From Albula goreensis (taxonomy: Eukaryota; Chordata; Actinopteri; Albuliformes; Albulidae): DNA of 64,000 bases. This document shows positions 37,172 to 49,412 of the stretch, one piece after another; position 1 is the first letter of the stretch; each line of letters starts with the position of its first letter. Under the pieces are notes generated by a model, which worked only from the letters and a program-made list of their open reading frames with translations, did no database searches and had not been told where the DNA came from. The stretch covers positions 12,854,049-12,918,048 of the forward strand of contig CM040764.1 of assembly GCA_022829145.1 (NCBI GenBank), given 5' to 3'. A program made the translations under genes and the position numbers.

Positions 37172-37855
37172 ACAACCTTTTTTGTCTCATTTAACCCCTT
37201 CTCAGACAAGTCACCCTCTGCACAATTTCACACTATCACCATATGCTTTTATGGATTATGAAATACTGTAGCATGTGGTAGGGATAAGGGCAAGAGGCCA
37301 TGGCTGCACCAGCACTTCTGAGTTAAGTGGGTGTGGCCAGTCTGATGTTTTGCATTTCATTGGTATAGAGTAGAAATGGGCGGGGTTTTACATGGACTTC
37401 ACTGTGATATAACAAAGACCCCGCCAAACATCTGAATGTAGAGTAAACAGGGGGAACTTTTAGCCCCTCTCATATAAGTACTGAAAATACTAAATAATAA
37501 TGTGACATCATAGTATTTGTATTTAATTTGTAGTTGGGTGACTGTTTTATTGTAACTCACACAGTTACAAATGCTAACTGAATTGCCACACAATTCAGGT
37601 TTGCACTGAGACAGCGCTGGGTTTTTAATGTAGATCTGCAAAGGTCATGGAGAGATTCTGTGGTGCATTGGCCCATTTGGCTTAATATCTCTCTCTCAAC
37701 CACAGGTGATGTGTAATTAATGTTTCAGCAAAATGGTTGCTGTCCATCACCCAGGTGGGAGCTATGAATTTTTCCCGGTTGAGACGAGCTCTCCTGCCCC
37801 CCATTGTAAAGCACATTAAATGCACTGTGTGAATGCAGATTCATTATACATACAT

Positions 37856-37856
<1 letters not shown>

Positions 37857-37893
<37 letters not shown>
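37857..37893. repeat. (TG)18 microsatellite
   Basis: Pure GT run after a CATACATACG lead; (CA)n in the pre-mRNA. Confidence 0.97.
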
Positions 37894-37895
<2 letters not shown>

Positions 37896-38659
37896 CTACA
37901 ATATACGTTTATATTAGGAGTAGGATATTAGGAGTTTTAACTTCCTTAGTTCTTAGTGTGCTCATAACTCGCTCAAAAAGCCGTCAGTTTTGATTTTTTT
38001 AACATCCCTGACTATATGATAGATATGCAGAGAGACGGGATCACAGGTGGGCATGTCCGTTGGAATCTCTTCGCTGCCTGAATTCACATTAGTGGAAACT
38101 GGGACGATCCCATTGTTGCATCACTCTGAATTCCTCCTCAGGTCCGGGCCCCTCTCTGGATGCACCCTCTTATTTTTAGCTCCCCCTTACAGTGCATCAC
38201 CCCCTCCCTGCACACGTCATGCAGACGCTCCGCCTCTGTTTTACAGTGAACCGCACACAGTCTGCACAGAGAGCGAGATAATATTTACAGTGCACTGGAT
38301 GGATCAGCATAACATGAAAAAAACATGGACAATAAAACAGTTTCTCTTACAAATGCACCCTTGTGTGCCCTCGTCCATAAGAAAGTGCTTCAGACTAATA
38401 AAGTATGCTATACATATTTTACGGGATCGCACCCTTAGATGTTCGCACATATTAGGAGCATCAGTCATGGTCTGCATGGCTGTGAGCATGTGCAATTCTC
38501 CCGCGCTCCGTTTCTCTGCACTTAAATCCAATGCTGTGGGGAGAGGCTCTCCAGCTCTCTCTTAACTTACTCAAGCCAAAATGAAACGATAAATTGAAAC
38601 CCCAGTCATTTTTCTACGCATCGAGGCAGGTGGAAGTTAATCAGCGCTGCAGCTTTTAG
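37894..38659. other. Intronic sequence with a mid-size chance frame
   Basis: The plus frame 38047-38565 (172 aa) begins in complex sequence but resembles no known family and has no splice or promoter context. The patch 38560-38640 (TAAATTGAAACCCCAGTCAT, CGCATCGAGGCAGG) is complex and could be regulatory. Confidence 0.4.
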
Positions 38660-38950
38660 TGTGGCTCTCTGTGTATGTGTTTGTGTGTGGGCAGGTGGCT
38701 GAGAATATTTCAATGTAAGTGCATGAACATGTGCGATTGTGTGTTTTTCTATGTGCGCGCATATTTGAGTGTGAGTGCATACATTTTTGTGTGTTGCATA
38801 TGTCCATATTTGTGTGTGTGTTTGTGTGTGTATTTTGGTGTTTTGACGGGGACATGTTAGGGGTTATTATTCAAATTCTGAAGAGGTTGTGCGTTGAATT
38901 GAATGTTTTAGGTAAAGGTATCATACCACTTAGAGAAGGGAGTGTGTGTG

Positions 38951-38988
<38 letters not shown>

Positions 38989-39912
38989 GGAGGGGGTGGC
39001 TACAGACTCACTGCCAGCACAGATAACCCTCTGTAGGGGAACGTGATCACGCTGCTGTTGGTCTGGGCACAGTAAACTGTGCTGGCTGGAAATGCAGAGG
39101 CTCACAGCCAGAGGGAAAGCCCCTACATGATTTCTGACCTTCCCTCTCCGTGTTCAGCACAACCTTCAGCATTCGTCTGCTACCAAGCCCTGCAAGAAGC
39201 AGGGAGGAATTCCAAACGTGTGGCTGCCTGGGCTGTGCATGTGGAAGACATTTGAGAAGCTCCATAGATTTACTTTTTTTTTTTTGACATTTTTTTTGTT
39301 AAATAATTGTTTACATGCTAATGCTTGGACTGGAGATCCAGTTACCAAAAACTTAAATTCAGCTACCAAACCCCTTGGCACTGGTTGTGTGGTATGTTGT
39401 TCTGAGTATTGAGGAAGTTATAGTTTCATAGTGTGTGTAGACAACTGGAAAAAAAAAAGATTTAGTATGATCTGTGCTGGCTGTGTCCTCCAGACTTTCA
39501 GTGGGGCTCCCTTCCTCCTTAGAGCTCACTGACAGCAGTTTAGGTTGTGGAGTGAGACAGGAACTCTCCAGGGAGACAGGGTGTTTAAGTGTCAGTGGTC
39601 CAGGGTGGCCCAGCAAGCCCAGCTGAGATGCAGACAGGAGAACAGTCTGTGAGTGAGACGATGTGTTGTGTGTCTGAGTGCGCAAATGTAAGTCTGTAAA
39701 TGGCTGCATTTCACTGTGCCCTTGTGTATGCGTGTGTGCATGCGTGCATGCATGTGTGTGTTTGTGTCCATGTTTGTGCACTACTAAGAATGTATATAGA
39801 TATATGTGTGTGTGTGTATGTGTGTGTGTACGTGTGTGTGTATGTGTGTGCATGCTACTGTCTGCGTGTGCACATGTGCGCATACAGACATGTTTGTGTA
39901 TATGTGCTCATG
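38660..39912. repeat. Series of TG-rich tracts
   Basis: TG-rich patches at 38663-38690, 38735-38840, 38943-38988 and 39725-39912, the last with CATGCATG units. Between them lie unremarkable sequence, T-runs at 39272-39283 and 39290-39298, and an A-run at 39450-39459. All are CA-rich in the pre-mRNA. Confidence 0.85.
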
Positions 39913-41097
39913 TGAGTGTATTCATTTGTGCATGTGGAAAAATTAGTGGCTCTCCATTTTGTGGGTTAGCCAGTGCTAATCCCCATATTAGCCACTCCTT
40001 TGCATTTAAAAATAAGTATGCATGTCTGCCAATAAAACTTGTCAGTACTTAGCCATTTTATTTTGTCCAGGGGAAAAGTCTGTCACCATTTTCTCTTGCC
40101 TTGGTTAAAGCAGTGCAGCACAATTAACAGAGTAAATGAATACAGTACTTCCCTATTAGCTCAGGAGCAGTGAAAGCCTTTTTTCAAACCAAACTGAATT
40201 GTGTATGTATTTGCACATCCAACTTATACATTCAGGTGCATAAAGACAGTGATACCGTCAGCAGGAAGAATGCTCTCACCCTGAACATACACACCACACT
40301 TTCATTAGCATGTTTATTAAGCTGTCGGCCCGCCAACCAACACGAGAGTGCTTTCCATGCTTAACAAGTTCAACAAAATGCTTTCATTTTTATATAGCAC
40401 ATTGAGAAGGAGAGTCATATCTGTTTCAGGATTTAAAGCTAAATTCTGCTTTTAATAATTTAATGAGTCCAATCATTATTTATTTTAACTCATTGTCTTG
40501 ATAAGCCCATGAGTAACAACTGAAGAATGCTCTTGTATCCCTGTGTAAAATGTTTTACTGTGTTCTAATGTGCAACTGAACAAGCACTGGTGTATTCAGC
40601 TAATTATCTAATAGAGCCAGCGTAATACGTGACAACAAATCTCTGTGTACAAACCAGCCCTGCAGGAATGGATTTCCCATCCCTGTTATAGACTGTTCAG
40701 AACCTGAAATGAATGCCAGTCCCTGGTTAGACATGCCGAATGATAACTGCAAGAGATGCCTTGCAGATGGCTTTTTCAGAAGGCAGCCCTAAGTGAAGTT
40801 TGCTGGGAGTTACAGCCGCGTGTCTTTGGGCCCAGGTTGCGTGTTTCTCCGCCAGTTATTGATTATTGTAATCGATGTGCGGCAGGGCAGTGCTGTGGTT
40901 TTTTAATCCTCTCCACTGCACTGGAAACGAGCGACCCTGCTGGAGCACGTTTTTCACACCCGGCCACATCTCAGCCATCCTCAGCAAGCTTTTATTATCC
41001 CTCAGATCAGAGCGTGCACAAACACCACTCCTGTTCTGCACTGGCCTTCAGCAGTCCACAGCACAGGAAATAAATCAATCCTGCCTTATTTGTGCAC
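39913..41097. other. Plain intronic sequence
   Basis: No exon, mobile element or strong repeat recognised. The patch 40780-41080 is complex with some CpGs, open in both strands but without any family resemblance. Confidence 0.5.
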
Positions 41098-41475
41098 CGT
41101 GTGGGTGTGTGCGCCGTCTGTGTGTGCGTCGCTTGTGGGTGCGTGTTTCTTTGTGTGTGTGCGTATGCCATGTGGGTGTGTGCAAGTGTGTGCATGTATG
41201 TGTGCTCTGGTGTGTGTGTGTACTGGTGTCTGTCTCTGCACATGTGTGCATATACATGCAGGTCTGTCTATAACTGAGTGTGTGTATGTGTAAGCTGTAC
41301 ATTACATATCAGAGCAAGAATGTGTGCATGTCTACTGCAGATTCTGTAACTTGTGTGCCTGTGAGTTTGTGTCTGTGTGTTTGAGTATGCCTATGTATGT
41401 GCATTTCTGTGCCTTTGTGTTTGAGCATTTTGAAGTCTATGCTTGTGTGCCTGTGTACACGTGCAGGTGTGTTTC
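41098..41475. repeat. TG-rich low-complexity tract
   Basis: Long imperfect TG/TGCG/TGTA sequence. CA-rich in the pre-mRNA. Cys/Val-rich frames here are artefacts. Confidence 0.88.
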
Positions 41476-41910
41476 TGCATGTATATAATGCTTTTTGGGT
41501 CTTTCTGAGTTTGTGTAAGAAGAAAAGGGAAGACGGGCATTGTGCAGTGACAGGCTTGATTGGTGATCCATCACTGTTGCCCTGCTTTGTCCCTAACATA
41601 GCAGTAAGTAAAGTAGCTACTGTCCCTGTGTAGCGTGTTGTGTTTTGTGTACCCATGCTGTGAGATGCATGTGTTTAGCTGTGGGGTCTGTGCCAGCTGC
41701 AGCTGGTTGTGTGTTGTATGCAGTCGTTGGAGGAGGGTGGGTGGAGGCCGGAGAGCTGCGGCTGATTGATCCCCTGTATGAGCCTCCCTGGTCCCACAGC
41801 AGCGCAGCCTCACACCACTGCCACTCACACCCACACGTGTTTCAGATAAAATCAATCCCCTTCTCTTGTACCAGACAGAGGAAGGAGATGCCTGTATGAC
41901 AAGCATCCCT

Positions 41911-42077
41911 CTCCTAGTCTCTCAGTGCTCAGCTTGTCAGTCTTCTGTCTGTCAGTATCTCAGTGCTCAGTGCTCAGCTTGTCAGTCTTCAGTCTTTCAG
42001 TCCCTCAGTCTCTCAGTGCTCAGCCTCTCAATCCCTCAGTTTCTCAGTCTGTGTCTCTCAACCCCTCAGTCTGTCCG
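41911..42077. repeat. CTCAGT-type degenerate minisatellite
   Basis: Words CTCAGTGCTCAGC, TTGTCAGTCTTC and CTCAGTCT recur about 20 times, with a higher-order phrase (CAGTGCTCAGCTTGTCAGTC) present twice. The Ser/Leu/Val/Cys frames across it are repeat translations. Confidence 0.85.
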
Positions 42078-42469
42078 TTTCTGGTCCAATCACAGCCTTC
42101 CGAAGCCTGTGATTATTTCTCACATGACCAGAGAAGCAGGGCCAGTATTTTCAGACTACTTTTAGCACTTTGTCATTAGCATTTTTTTGACTTGCATTTT
42201 TGTGGTGTCATTCTCTATTCACAAAATGTACAATTTATCTGTTTGTAGTAGCACAATAATTGTTTACAGCGTGTACAATATATCTGTTTCAGCGTGCAGA
42301 ATAAATAAGAACAGGGGTGAGGTTACAGATTACTTACTGTCTGAGTATTCAAACATGACTGCTCTTATTGTTATGTGCATTGAGGGAGAAAGGGAAATAG
42401 CCTGTCTCTCCATCAGAGGCTGTTGACAGACAATAAATATTTAAATAATAAATGAGAATATTTACTCTG

Positions 42470-42850
42470 GGAAATGGGCAGGACTGATTTTGTCACCAGT
42501 TAATCTGATACAAGTGAAGCGCATGTAAGAATTAATTATGTGCATATAAAACAGCCCTAGCTGTGGGACGTATGAATTTTAGCAGTGTTTAATAAGCATT
42601 GATGGCCGCTCAGTGCAGGCATGTGGGAACCTTTCAATTAGCAAGTGACTTTAAAAAAAATAATAATAATAACCTGGTTGTGCCATGACCTCTTATGGAC
42701 TTAACAAGATTAATGGAGTAATTAGGAGCAGGACTGGGAATGCCCCGCCCTTTGCCCCCTTGGGCCCCCAGACCGGGGCGGTCCCTGGCGTCTCGATGGC
42801 ATGCCCGAAATGTAATTATGAGCTTACCTCCAGATTCTACAGGCACACTG
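42470..42850. promoter_or_regulatory. Candidate conserved non-coding block
   Basis: Two complex patches flank a short AAT run. The first has AAGAATTAATTATGTGCATA and GTTTAATAAGCATTGATGG. The second has TTAACAAGATTAATGGAG, GTAATTAGGAGC, GACCGGGGCGG and AAATGTAATTATGAGC. Repeated TAAT cores and retained CpGs suggest a homeodomain-type enhancer; inference only. Confidence 0.4.
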
Positions 42851-43515
42851 ACGAGACCAAGGAGCAATGAGAGGGAGGGACTGAGATGGGTGGTGGGGTG
42901 GGCTGGGGGGCTGGGGGATAGAGATAATGGAACAGGAGAGAGGGAGTGGTAGAGTGAGAGGATAAGAGAGGTTGAGGTTGTGTAGTAACCGGGGAGACAG
43001 ACAGACGGACAGACAGAGAGGATGCAAGAGACAGGAACACTGCTAAAATCCACCCTGGCCCCGGTCACGGACCACCGGAGTGCTTTCGGTGTCTGACGGT
43101 TACCATGGTGACATGGAGCTAGCCATGAAATGTGAGGTACCACTCAGCCACACCTGTTGGGCATGAGTTTAACCCACTGCCACACAGCAGTGTGTGCCCC
43201 CGTTAATGCAGCTGCACAATGCAATAGCAAAATCAGGGGCAGTTTATGGGCCATCCTGTCAGACCAGAACCACTGCTTGGTCATTTGGGTCACTTGTTTT
43301 TATGCTCTATATTCTATATACACATTTTTTGACTGATTGTATCAGTCTGTCGATCAATATTATCTTTACTATTAATTCAGTGTAGGGCACTAAGCAGTTA
43401 AAAATAATTCACAGAAAACAACTAGGCACTATTCAGTCTGTTAAATCAAGATTATATGAAGGATCTCAGTCCAGTTGACTTGGATTGGTACCCGTGTAAG
43501 ACTCAACAAGATACA
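42851..43515. other. Intronic sequence with G/A-rich tract and an RFX-like site
   Basis: A purine-rich patch runs 42865-43035. GTTACCATGGTGAC lies at 43099-43112. Nothing else recognised. Confidence 0.5.
43099..43112. promoter_or_regulatory. RFX/X-box-like motif
   Basis: GTTACC-AT-GGTGAC matches both RFX half-sites with a 2-nt spacer and one imperfect arm. Motif evidence only. Confidence 0.35.
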
Positions 43516-43520
43516 GATTT

Positions 43521-43572
43521 AACACACACAGACACACACACACACACACACACATATATGTGTGTGTATGTA
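43521..43572. repeat. (CA)n-ATAT-(TG)n palindromic microsatellite
   Basis: A CA run passes through ATATAT into a TG run, so the whole tract is self-complementary and can form a hairpin in DNA or RNA. Confidence 0.9.
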
Positions 43573-43815
43573 TTTATTTGTAAGAGTGTTCACCATTCAC
43601 ACCAAAGTCCCTGAGACTCAGTAAGAGTTGATGCTGCAGTTAATCAGTGCCCTAATTACACCAGGGGAATATTTCTGTGTCCTGAATAAAAAAAATAAAA
43701 ACCAGAAAGAGAAGTATGGGGAGCGTATGAAGGACAGCCACTGAAAAGAGCCAAACGAGGCTGGATTTCACACAAAGAAGGGCTCCTGGCAAGGACCCTG
43801 CTGTTTTATTGATCA

Positions 43816-43828
43816 GTTGCCAGGCAAC
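43816..43828. promoter_or_regulatory. RFX/X-box perfect palindrome
   Basis: GTTGCC-A-GGCAAC is an exact RFX-type inverted repeat with a 1-nt spacer, about 510 nt downstream (in transcription) of the 49-nt exon. Binding is inferred. Confidence 0.42.
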
Positions 43829-43844
43829 ACGGACTCCTCACCAG

Positions 43845-44035
43845 CCCCCACCCCCCCCCATCTCTGCCCCCCCCCCACCCCCAGCCTGTTCTGTTCACTT
43901 TCTCTCACACTGAACACAGAACGCACTAGTACATTTAACAAAAGCAGTTAGAGGTGGTGGGAGGTGTGTGAAGGGAGGGGGGTGTGGAGGGGGGGGGTCG
44001 GTTGGGGTGGGGTGATGGAGGGGGGTGTGGGTGGC
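43845..44035. repeat. C-run followed by G-run tract
   Basis: C-rich runs at 43845-43885 are followed by G-rich runs at 43965-44030. The two are complementary and about 100 nt apart, so a G/C hairpin or a G-quadruplex on either strand is possible close to the 49-nt exon. Confidence 0.75.
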
Positions 44036-44200
44036 TCTTTTTCCGGGATACCGGCTAATGACTTTTTAATTTACAGCGCAGTGCTAATGCACTTGGCAGA
44101 GGTGCTTGTTGTGTGGGTAGGAGAGGCAGTGGAGTCCAGCGCCTTCCAACACCATTCCTCCAGCCCTCTTAATTCTAATTAATACCCCCAGCGTCCGTCA
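44036..44200. promoter_or_regulatory. Candidate conserved block beside the 49-nt exon
   Basis: Complex sequence with CCGGGATACCGGCTAATGAC, TTTTTAATTTACAGCGC and CTTAATTCTAATTAATACCC. It lies 140-300 nt past the 49-nt exon in the transcript. Intronic conservation next to regulated exons is common in CELF genes; whether this is such a case is inference. Confidence 0.35.
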
Positions 44201-44217
44201 GACAGGAACGGTATGGG

Positions 44218-44251
44218 GGCGGGAGTGAGTGAGTGAGTGTGTGTGCGTGCA

Positions 44252-44282
<31 letters not shown>

Positions 44283-44336
44283 TAGAGAGAGAGGGAATGT
44301 ATGAGTGAGGGACAGACACAGAGAAAAAAGACAACT
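44218..44336 (-). repeat. CU- then CA-rich RNA tract right after the 49-nt exon
   Basis: On the minus strand the donor GTAGTTGTC is followed at once by TTTTTTCTCTGTGTCTG, then CU repeats (44297-44267), then CA repeats (44266-44238). CU-rich and CA-rich intronic RNA bind PTB and hnRNP L respectively. Regulation of the exon by these is inference. Confidence 0.7.
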
Positions 44337-44338
44337 AC

Positions 44339-44387
44339 CTCCACGGCTCTCGCTGTCCGCCGGTTTCACTTGAATGGGCCGTGTCAT
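44339..44387 (-). CDS. celf5: CELF-family RNA-binding protein, RRM1-RRM2 linker (49-nt exon)
   Basis: The exon encodes MTRPIQVKPADSESRG plus one base, the short linker after RRM1. The acceptor is TTTTCATTCCAG before 44387, after a long CU tract; the donor is GTAGTT after 44339. It starts in phase 0 and ends in phase 1, joining exactly to the 129-nt exon to give [11 protein letters not shown] 49-nt exon coding this peptide is characteristic of CELF3-6 genes. Human CELF4 has MNRPIQVKPADSESRGG and CELF5 has MARPIQVKPADSESRGG, so the MTRP start alone does not decide the paralogue. Skipping this exon would shift the frame. Confidence 0.95.
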
Positions 44388-45408
44388 CTGGAATGAAAAC
44401 AGAGAGAGAGGAAGGAAGTGCGGTCAGTCCAGGTGTGCTGAAAAAGTCTCATATGCCGAGTGAGCAGCCACCAAAGCACCACACCCAATACTGAACCCAA
44501 AGCACTGTGGGGCTGGGGTACTGCGCCGTGCTCTCACTCTCGTATCATATCAGAATGGCTGCAAAGACCATCTGTCAATTACTTATTTACTTAACCTCAG
44601 TTCTCTTTTACAGTGACGATGTTGGAGACTAAAAGTGGGCAGTTCAGGTGGGAAATTGGCAGGGAAACTGTAGATCAGTCAGCTGGAGGGAGTTATGAGG
44701 TGGCTAGATGTGAACTGCCAGTTTTTGAAGGCATTTGATCTGGACACCAGGGTTAAAACCCTTACCCTTTTAAAAAGAGCCATGGGAATGTTTTTACTGG
44801 CTACTGTGATTGAGGGCTTCAATTAAACGTCTCATCTGAAGGAATCCATCTTCTAAAGCATCTTGTCACAATTGATGTGCTGGGGTGCTGGATTTTTTCC
44901 CTTCGTTTAGAGGATGGAGCGCCCCCTACTGACCCAGCTGAGATGATGACTGAAAGGTGAAAGGACATGTTCTTGTCCTGTTGTACCTTAACTCTGTCTG
45001 TCTGTGTAAAATCGTGAGCAAAACTGTTCAATCAGACCAGGAACATGTACTTGGTACAGAATCTCTGCCACCCACCACACTGCCAGTCTAGTAACATGCA
45101 ACACAATAAATAATCGCTCTACAATCTAGGGTCTTCTTAGACCTCTGATACTGCCATTTTCTATATGTGATTGCCCTGTTATATAAGAGGGAAGGGTTTG
45201 GGAGAGAAGGGGGAGATTTTATTTAATATGTGAAGGATTAAAGACAGGGGCAGGGGTGAATCAGTACCAGGCCATTGATCCCCTCAGGTTTTCGCCATGG
45301 AGAGCACAGGGTTGCATTGGGGGACCTTTGTTTTATGAATCTACCCCAAACTCATTTCCACAGACTAAGACAGAGATCACAGTGGGTCTGTAGATTTAAA
45401 GAATCTTA

Positions 45409-45498
45409 AAGTAGGAGTGCTGGTCTGGGATTAGTTTAGGCTTTTAGCCCATAATATGTAGGATATGGAAAACAGAGGCCTGATCTTTTATCAGCACA
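45409..45498. mobile_element. Short inverted-repeat element, second copy
   Basis: The arm GGAGTGCTGGTCTGGGATTA and the far arm CCTGATCTTTTATCAGCAC with an AT-rich middle (TTTTAGCCCATAATATG) show the same family as 35242-35322. It is more decayed. MITE-like dispersed repeat. Confidence 0.55.
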
Positions 45499-46005
45499 GG
45501 CCCGGGTTTCTGCTCTATCCCTTAATTATAAACAGCAGAAGGACCGAATACGCAGGCCAGGTTTTCCTTGTGTATTTTATTGTGGAAGTGTTTGTTTATC
45601 TTGAGAACATGGTGTATCTTGGCACCATAAGAGCAAGGTTACCCCAACCGCTTGATCTTCATAAAAAATATGAGTTTATGTTAGCATCAGATGTTTATGT
45701 CATTACAGTTTGTGTTATACCATGTTTTTTAACTTTTTTCCCCCCCAAGATGTTTCTTCCTCCTTTACTTTTTCCCTTCCTCATTGTTATTCTTGTTCCG
45801 GTTGAATAGACTCCCTGAGTATTTCATCTTAAGCACCAGAGCACAAAGCCTTTGTTTATGCCATATATTTCATGAATAAAAGTGTGCATTGTTGAGTAGG
45901 GGTTGCCTGTCAGATGATTAGGGTTTTTTCCTGGTGCCATTTGTCGTTGTCTCTGAAATGATTAAGTGTTTTTTGTGTGTGCTGTTGCCACTCTGTTAAC
46001 TGGAG

Positions 46006-46026
46006 TTTTTTTTTTTTTTTTTTTTT
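46006..46026. repeat. T21 homopolymer
   Basis: A pure T run. No retroelement body recognised beside it. Confidence 0.95.
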
Positions 46027-48984
46027 GAGATATTGTTGAGTTTCATATGTAAATATGTCACACTTGTGCATACTGTTATCTGAGAATGTGACCACCATCT
46101 ATGGTGTCACATCCCCGGTGTGGGGATGGCCCCAATGGTAAAGTACTGGTGCTGGGATGTCGCTGTCTGTCACACCTACAACAAGGGACACATTTTCCCA
46201 TCTGTAACAAGGATTCTTTCCCTACCTAGAGGGGACAAAAAGGTAAAGAACAATCTTAAATATTTTCACTCCAAGTGCTTCAGTTTGCAAAAATTGCAGT
46301 GGCATTTTGCTTGACTCTTCTCACTCTTTCTTTAAGTCTTTGTTCATTAGCTATTTACATTTTATTCCAGTCTTTGTTTCAGGTATTGTTTGTCATTGAA
46401 AGTGAATTTGCAGGATGTATGTGTTTACCATTCTCCACCAATAGAGTGGGGGGAGAGATAAAGACATTTTTTAAAGAGTTTTTCTTGGTGCCCTGGCCTG
46501 CTTGTGTTTCAGGGGAACACTGTGCCAGCCCAAAACAAATTACTTTCATAACAACCCAGCAGGCTGATTTTTCACAATGAAAAAAATACCACTGAGATCT
46601 GCACTGATTTGTGACCAGGTTACCAGAACACGCAATGCAACTGCATACCCTTCAAGCTGCCTGCAGCTAAGGATGCTTACCTTTTTATTATACTAACTAT
46701 ACAGGTCCCACCCCAATTAAAATATTTGACAAAATAAGAGGAATCCAATATCAGCTGGAGTTTTTTTCTTTACCGTACTGCTGCACGGCCAAGCTAAAAA
46801 AAGGTCAGATTTAAAGACAGGCCATTCCCATAAACTGAGAAATCATTGAAGGGGAAAAAGGCGTAATGGGATTTTAAAGCATCTTAATAAAACACTGATG
46901 GATGGGGGCAGGGTGTTTGGGGGATTGAGGCAGGGGAGCGGTTGGGGTTCACCTTGAGGAGCAACATAAACTACAGACGTAGAATTCCCTAAATGTTCTT
47001 TTGATGCCTTTGACAGTAGTCACCCTGGTGTGTAGTTAGAGGATGTGGTGTGTGTGTTATAATTTTCAAACAGAAGCCCAGTTCTGGTCAAAATTGAGAG
47101 TAGCTAGGGTGAAATGGGTTTACTGAATAAAGGAAAACATTGAGAGTTACTGTGTTAAGACTACAGAGTCCACAATAAAATGATGGTTATCAAAAGATAT
47201 GAGTGTTTCCATAACAACAAGCTTTGATTTGGCTCAGAGATCTATTCTCATCTTTAAACTCTGGACTCAAGATTTGACATATTGAATCTTGGAGACTACA
47301 GCAGCTGTCAAAAGATATTCTAAAACTCACAGAACAAAAACCTCACCGTGAACAGAATTTCATCTGGAAATGATTTAAAATCCATGTCAGTAGAGAGAGA
47401 CTTTTTGAAAGAATCCTACTTAAGAATCAAGAGAAATTACAGTTCAGAGAAAGCTTTGAGATTACCTGCTTGCCAATGCCTTACTCAAATAATTGGTAAG
47501 CTAGCTGATTTTGCAAAATGTAATCAAAGACGCCAGATTCTGTTTGTCATGGATATTCAATCAATCAGATATTTTTAAAATGTTGACAGCTGCAGTCCTT
47601 CAGAAGCACCAGAAACTCCTTTAACTAACCAAAACTTCCAGCAGCAAAGCAAAGTGGAGGACAGAAAGAGCGTAGGAGTTGACCATCTGGTTAATGAAAT
47701 TTCTCTGTCTTGAGTTCATATCGACAGTTCTATCTTCACCATTTTTGAGCCTGTGGGTTCCGGTTTTGGGACTATGAGGTTAAACAGAAAGGGCTAGAGC
47801 TCCTTAGCCTGGCCCAGGAGAAGCACGGAATGCACTCTGACTCTTACCAGTGTCCTGTGATCTCTGGGTCCTGATTTCTGAACCCAGATGTATGTGATTA
47901 GATATTGTATTGTGCCCCAAAGGCCAGGGGTTAGAGCACAAGCAGCAAAGTAATTTAAGTGACCCTTTGTCTAAATTTTTAAATAAGCTTGTGATGAATG
48001 ACAGCTTTTTTTGTTAGTCCCAGTTTGAAATACGAACTGTTTCACAGTGTTGTGATCTGAACTGGTCCATACCATTTTGTAGATATTTTAGCTGGAGTCA
48101 GTGGTGAACAAAGAAAGCCTGCAAACACACTTTTCCTGCAGCAGCTGGGTTCCCCGTGTTTATTTTAAAAACTATGATGAAAGAATGTGACTGAAAAGTG
48201 AGAGTAAAGCCGCTTGCTTAGAGCATCACCTGGGTAGGTGGTCATGCGGCGAGAGTGTGACAGACAGGCTACTCCCACCGGGGACAAAAAATGCATGCCT
48301 ATCACCAAGAGGAATACGATATCCCATAATACATTTCACATGCTCTCCCAGCAGGGACTCTGGGTCTGCCAGGCAGAAGCACTCAGGTCATATTGCTGAC
48401 AGCAAACTCAGAAAAATACCATTTGATTCAAATTTTAAAACTGTAGCTGCTGCTCAGATGTACCCCTCTTCATCTGAAAATCTGACTTTGGACTGAAGTC
48501 TGTTTTTATGTATTTGTAAAGAAGTAGGAGGCTTCTGTTACAAAAAAAAGTGGTGATCAGAAAGCCAGCAGAAAGAGCAATACACTGAGCCATTGGATCC
48601 ACCAAAGATAATAAAACAGGAATAATATGATGTTTGAATGATCTTACTGGTAGTAAATAGAGAGGAGATCAGCCAATACTACTTACTTAAACTGTGGAAA
48701 CACTGGATATTCAGTGGCAAGGATAAAGAGTGGGGTATCTGGTGCATCTGTAGAATCTTTGTTGGGGCACATGGGTGGTCACCATGAAATGCCCCCTTGC
48801 ACAGAATAAAGTAGTTAAGGTGCTATTATGGGGTTTGCCCACATGAATTTGAAGGCATAGAAAGTTCTGGAACACCATGCTACAGATCCCCTTCACTGTA
48901 AACTCTGATGTATAGTGTTGCGTGTTTGCTCCTGTCCTAAGCAGGCTCTGTTATAGACCAGTTAGCCGTACAGTGTGTTTCTGC
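46027..48984. other. Plain intronic sequence
   Basis: AT-rich with no exon or strong repeat. The frames 47348-47578 and 48257-48496 (76 and 79 aa, plus) resemble no family I know. A word GGATGGCCCCAATGG near 46126 slightly recalls a tRNA A-box but no SINE body follows. Confidence 0.5.
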
Positions 48985-49412
48985 TGACGCTGCACTCTAA
49001 CAGACCGAGCCAGCATTTCCTCTGCACTTTTTACTTCAAACATATTATGTCAAATATTAAAACATCGCCTTTGCATTATTACCTGCAAAGAACACATCCT
49101 CTCTTTTGTTTAATGAGAGATTTCCCAATTGCCACATATTATTTTGTAATAGTACATTCTTATTTTTTACTTATTTTTTATTTATGTTCATTACATTTTT
49201 ATCCACGTATGCTGTCTATTTGAATTTTAATCATAATCATTACTGGAAAAAGATACATTTTGTGCATTATGTTTTGTTTATTATTTATTATCATATAGTA
49301 TTTCTATTTGTTTTTTCAATATAATTGATGTTATATCAGGCTTTGGCTACACAAACATTGATTTCTTTTCAAGCCGATAAAGCACATAAAATTTAATTGA
49401 ATTGAACTGAGA
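48985..49412 (+). mobile_element. Probable LINE 3' end with ATTGA-type tail
   Basis: AT-rich sequence ends in GGCTTTGGCTACACAA, AAGCCGATAAAGCA and then ATTTAATTGAATTGAACTGA. Fish LINE 3' ends commonly finish with a CCAATAAAG-like signal followed by short ATTGA repeats. No coding part remains. The left boundary is not defined. Confidence 0.5.

Noticed and set aside
38047-38565. 172-aa plus-strand frame
   Set aside because: No recognisable domain, promoter or splice context.
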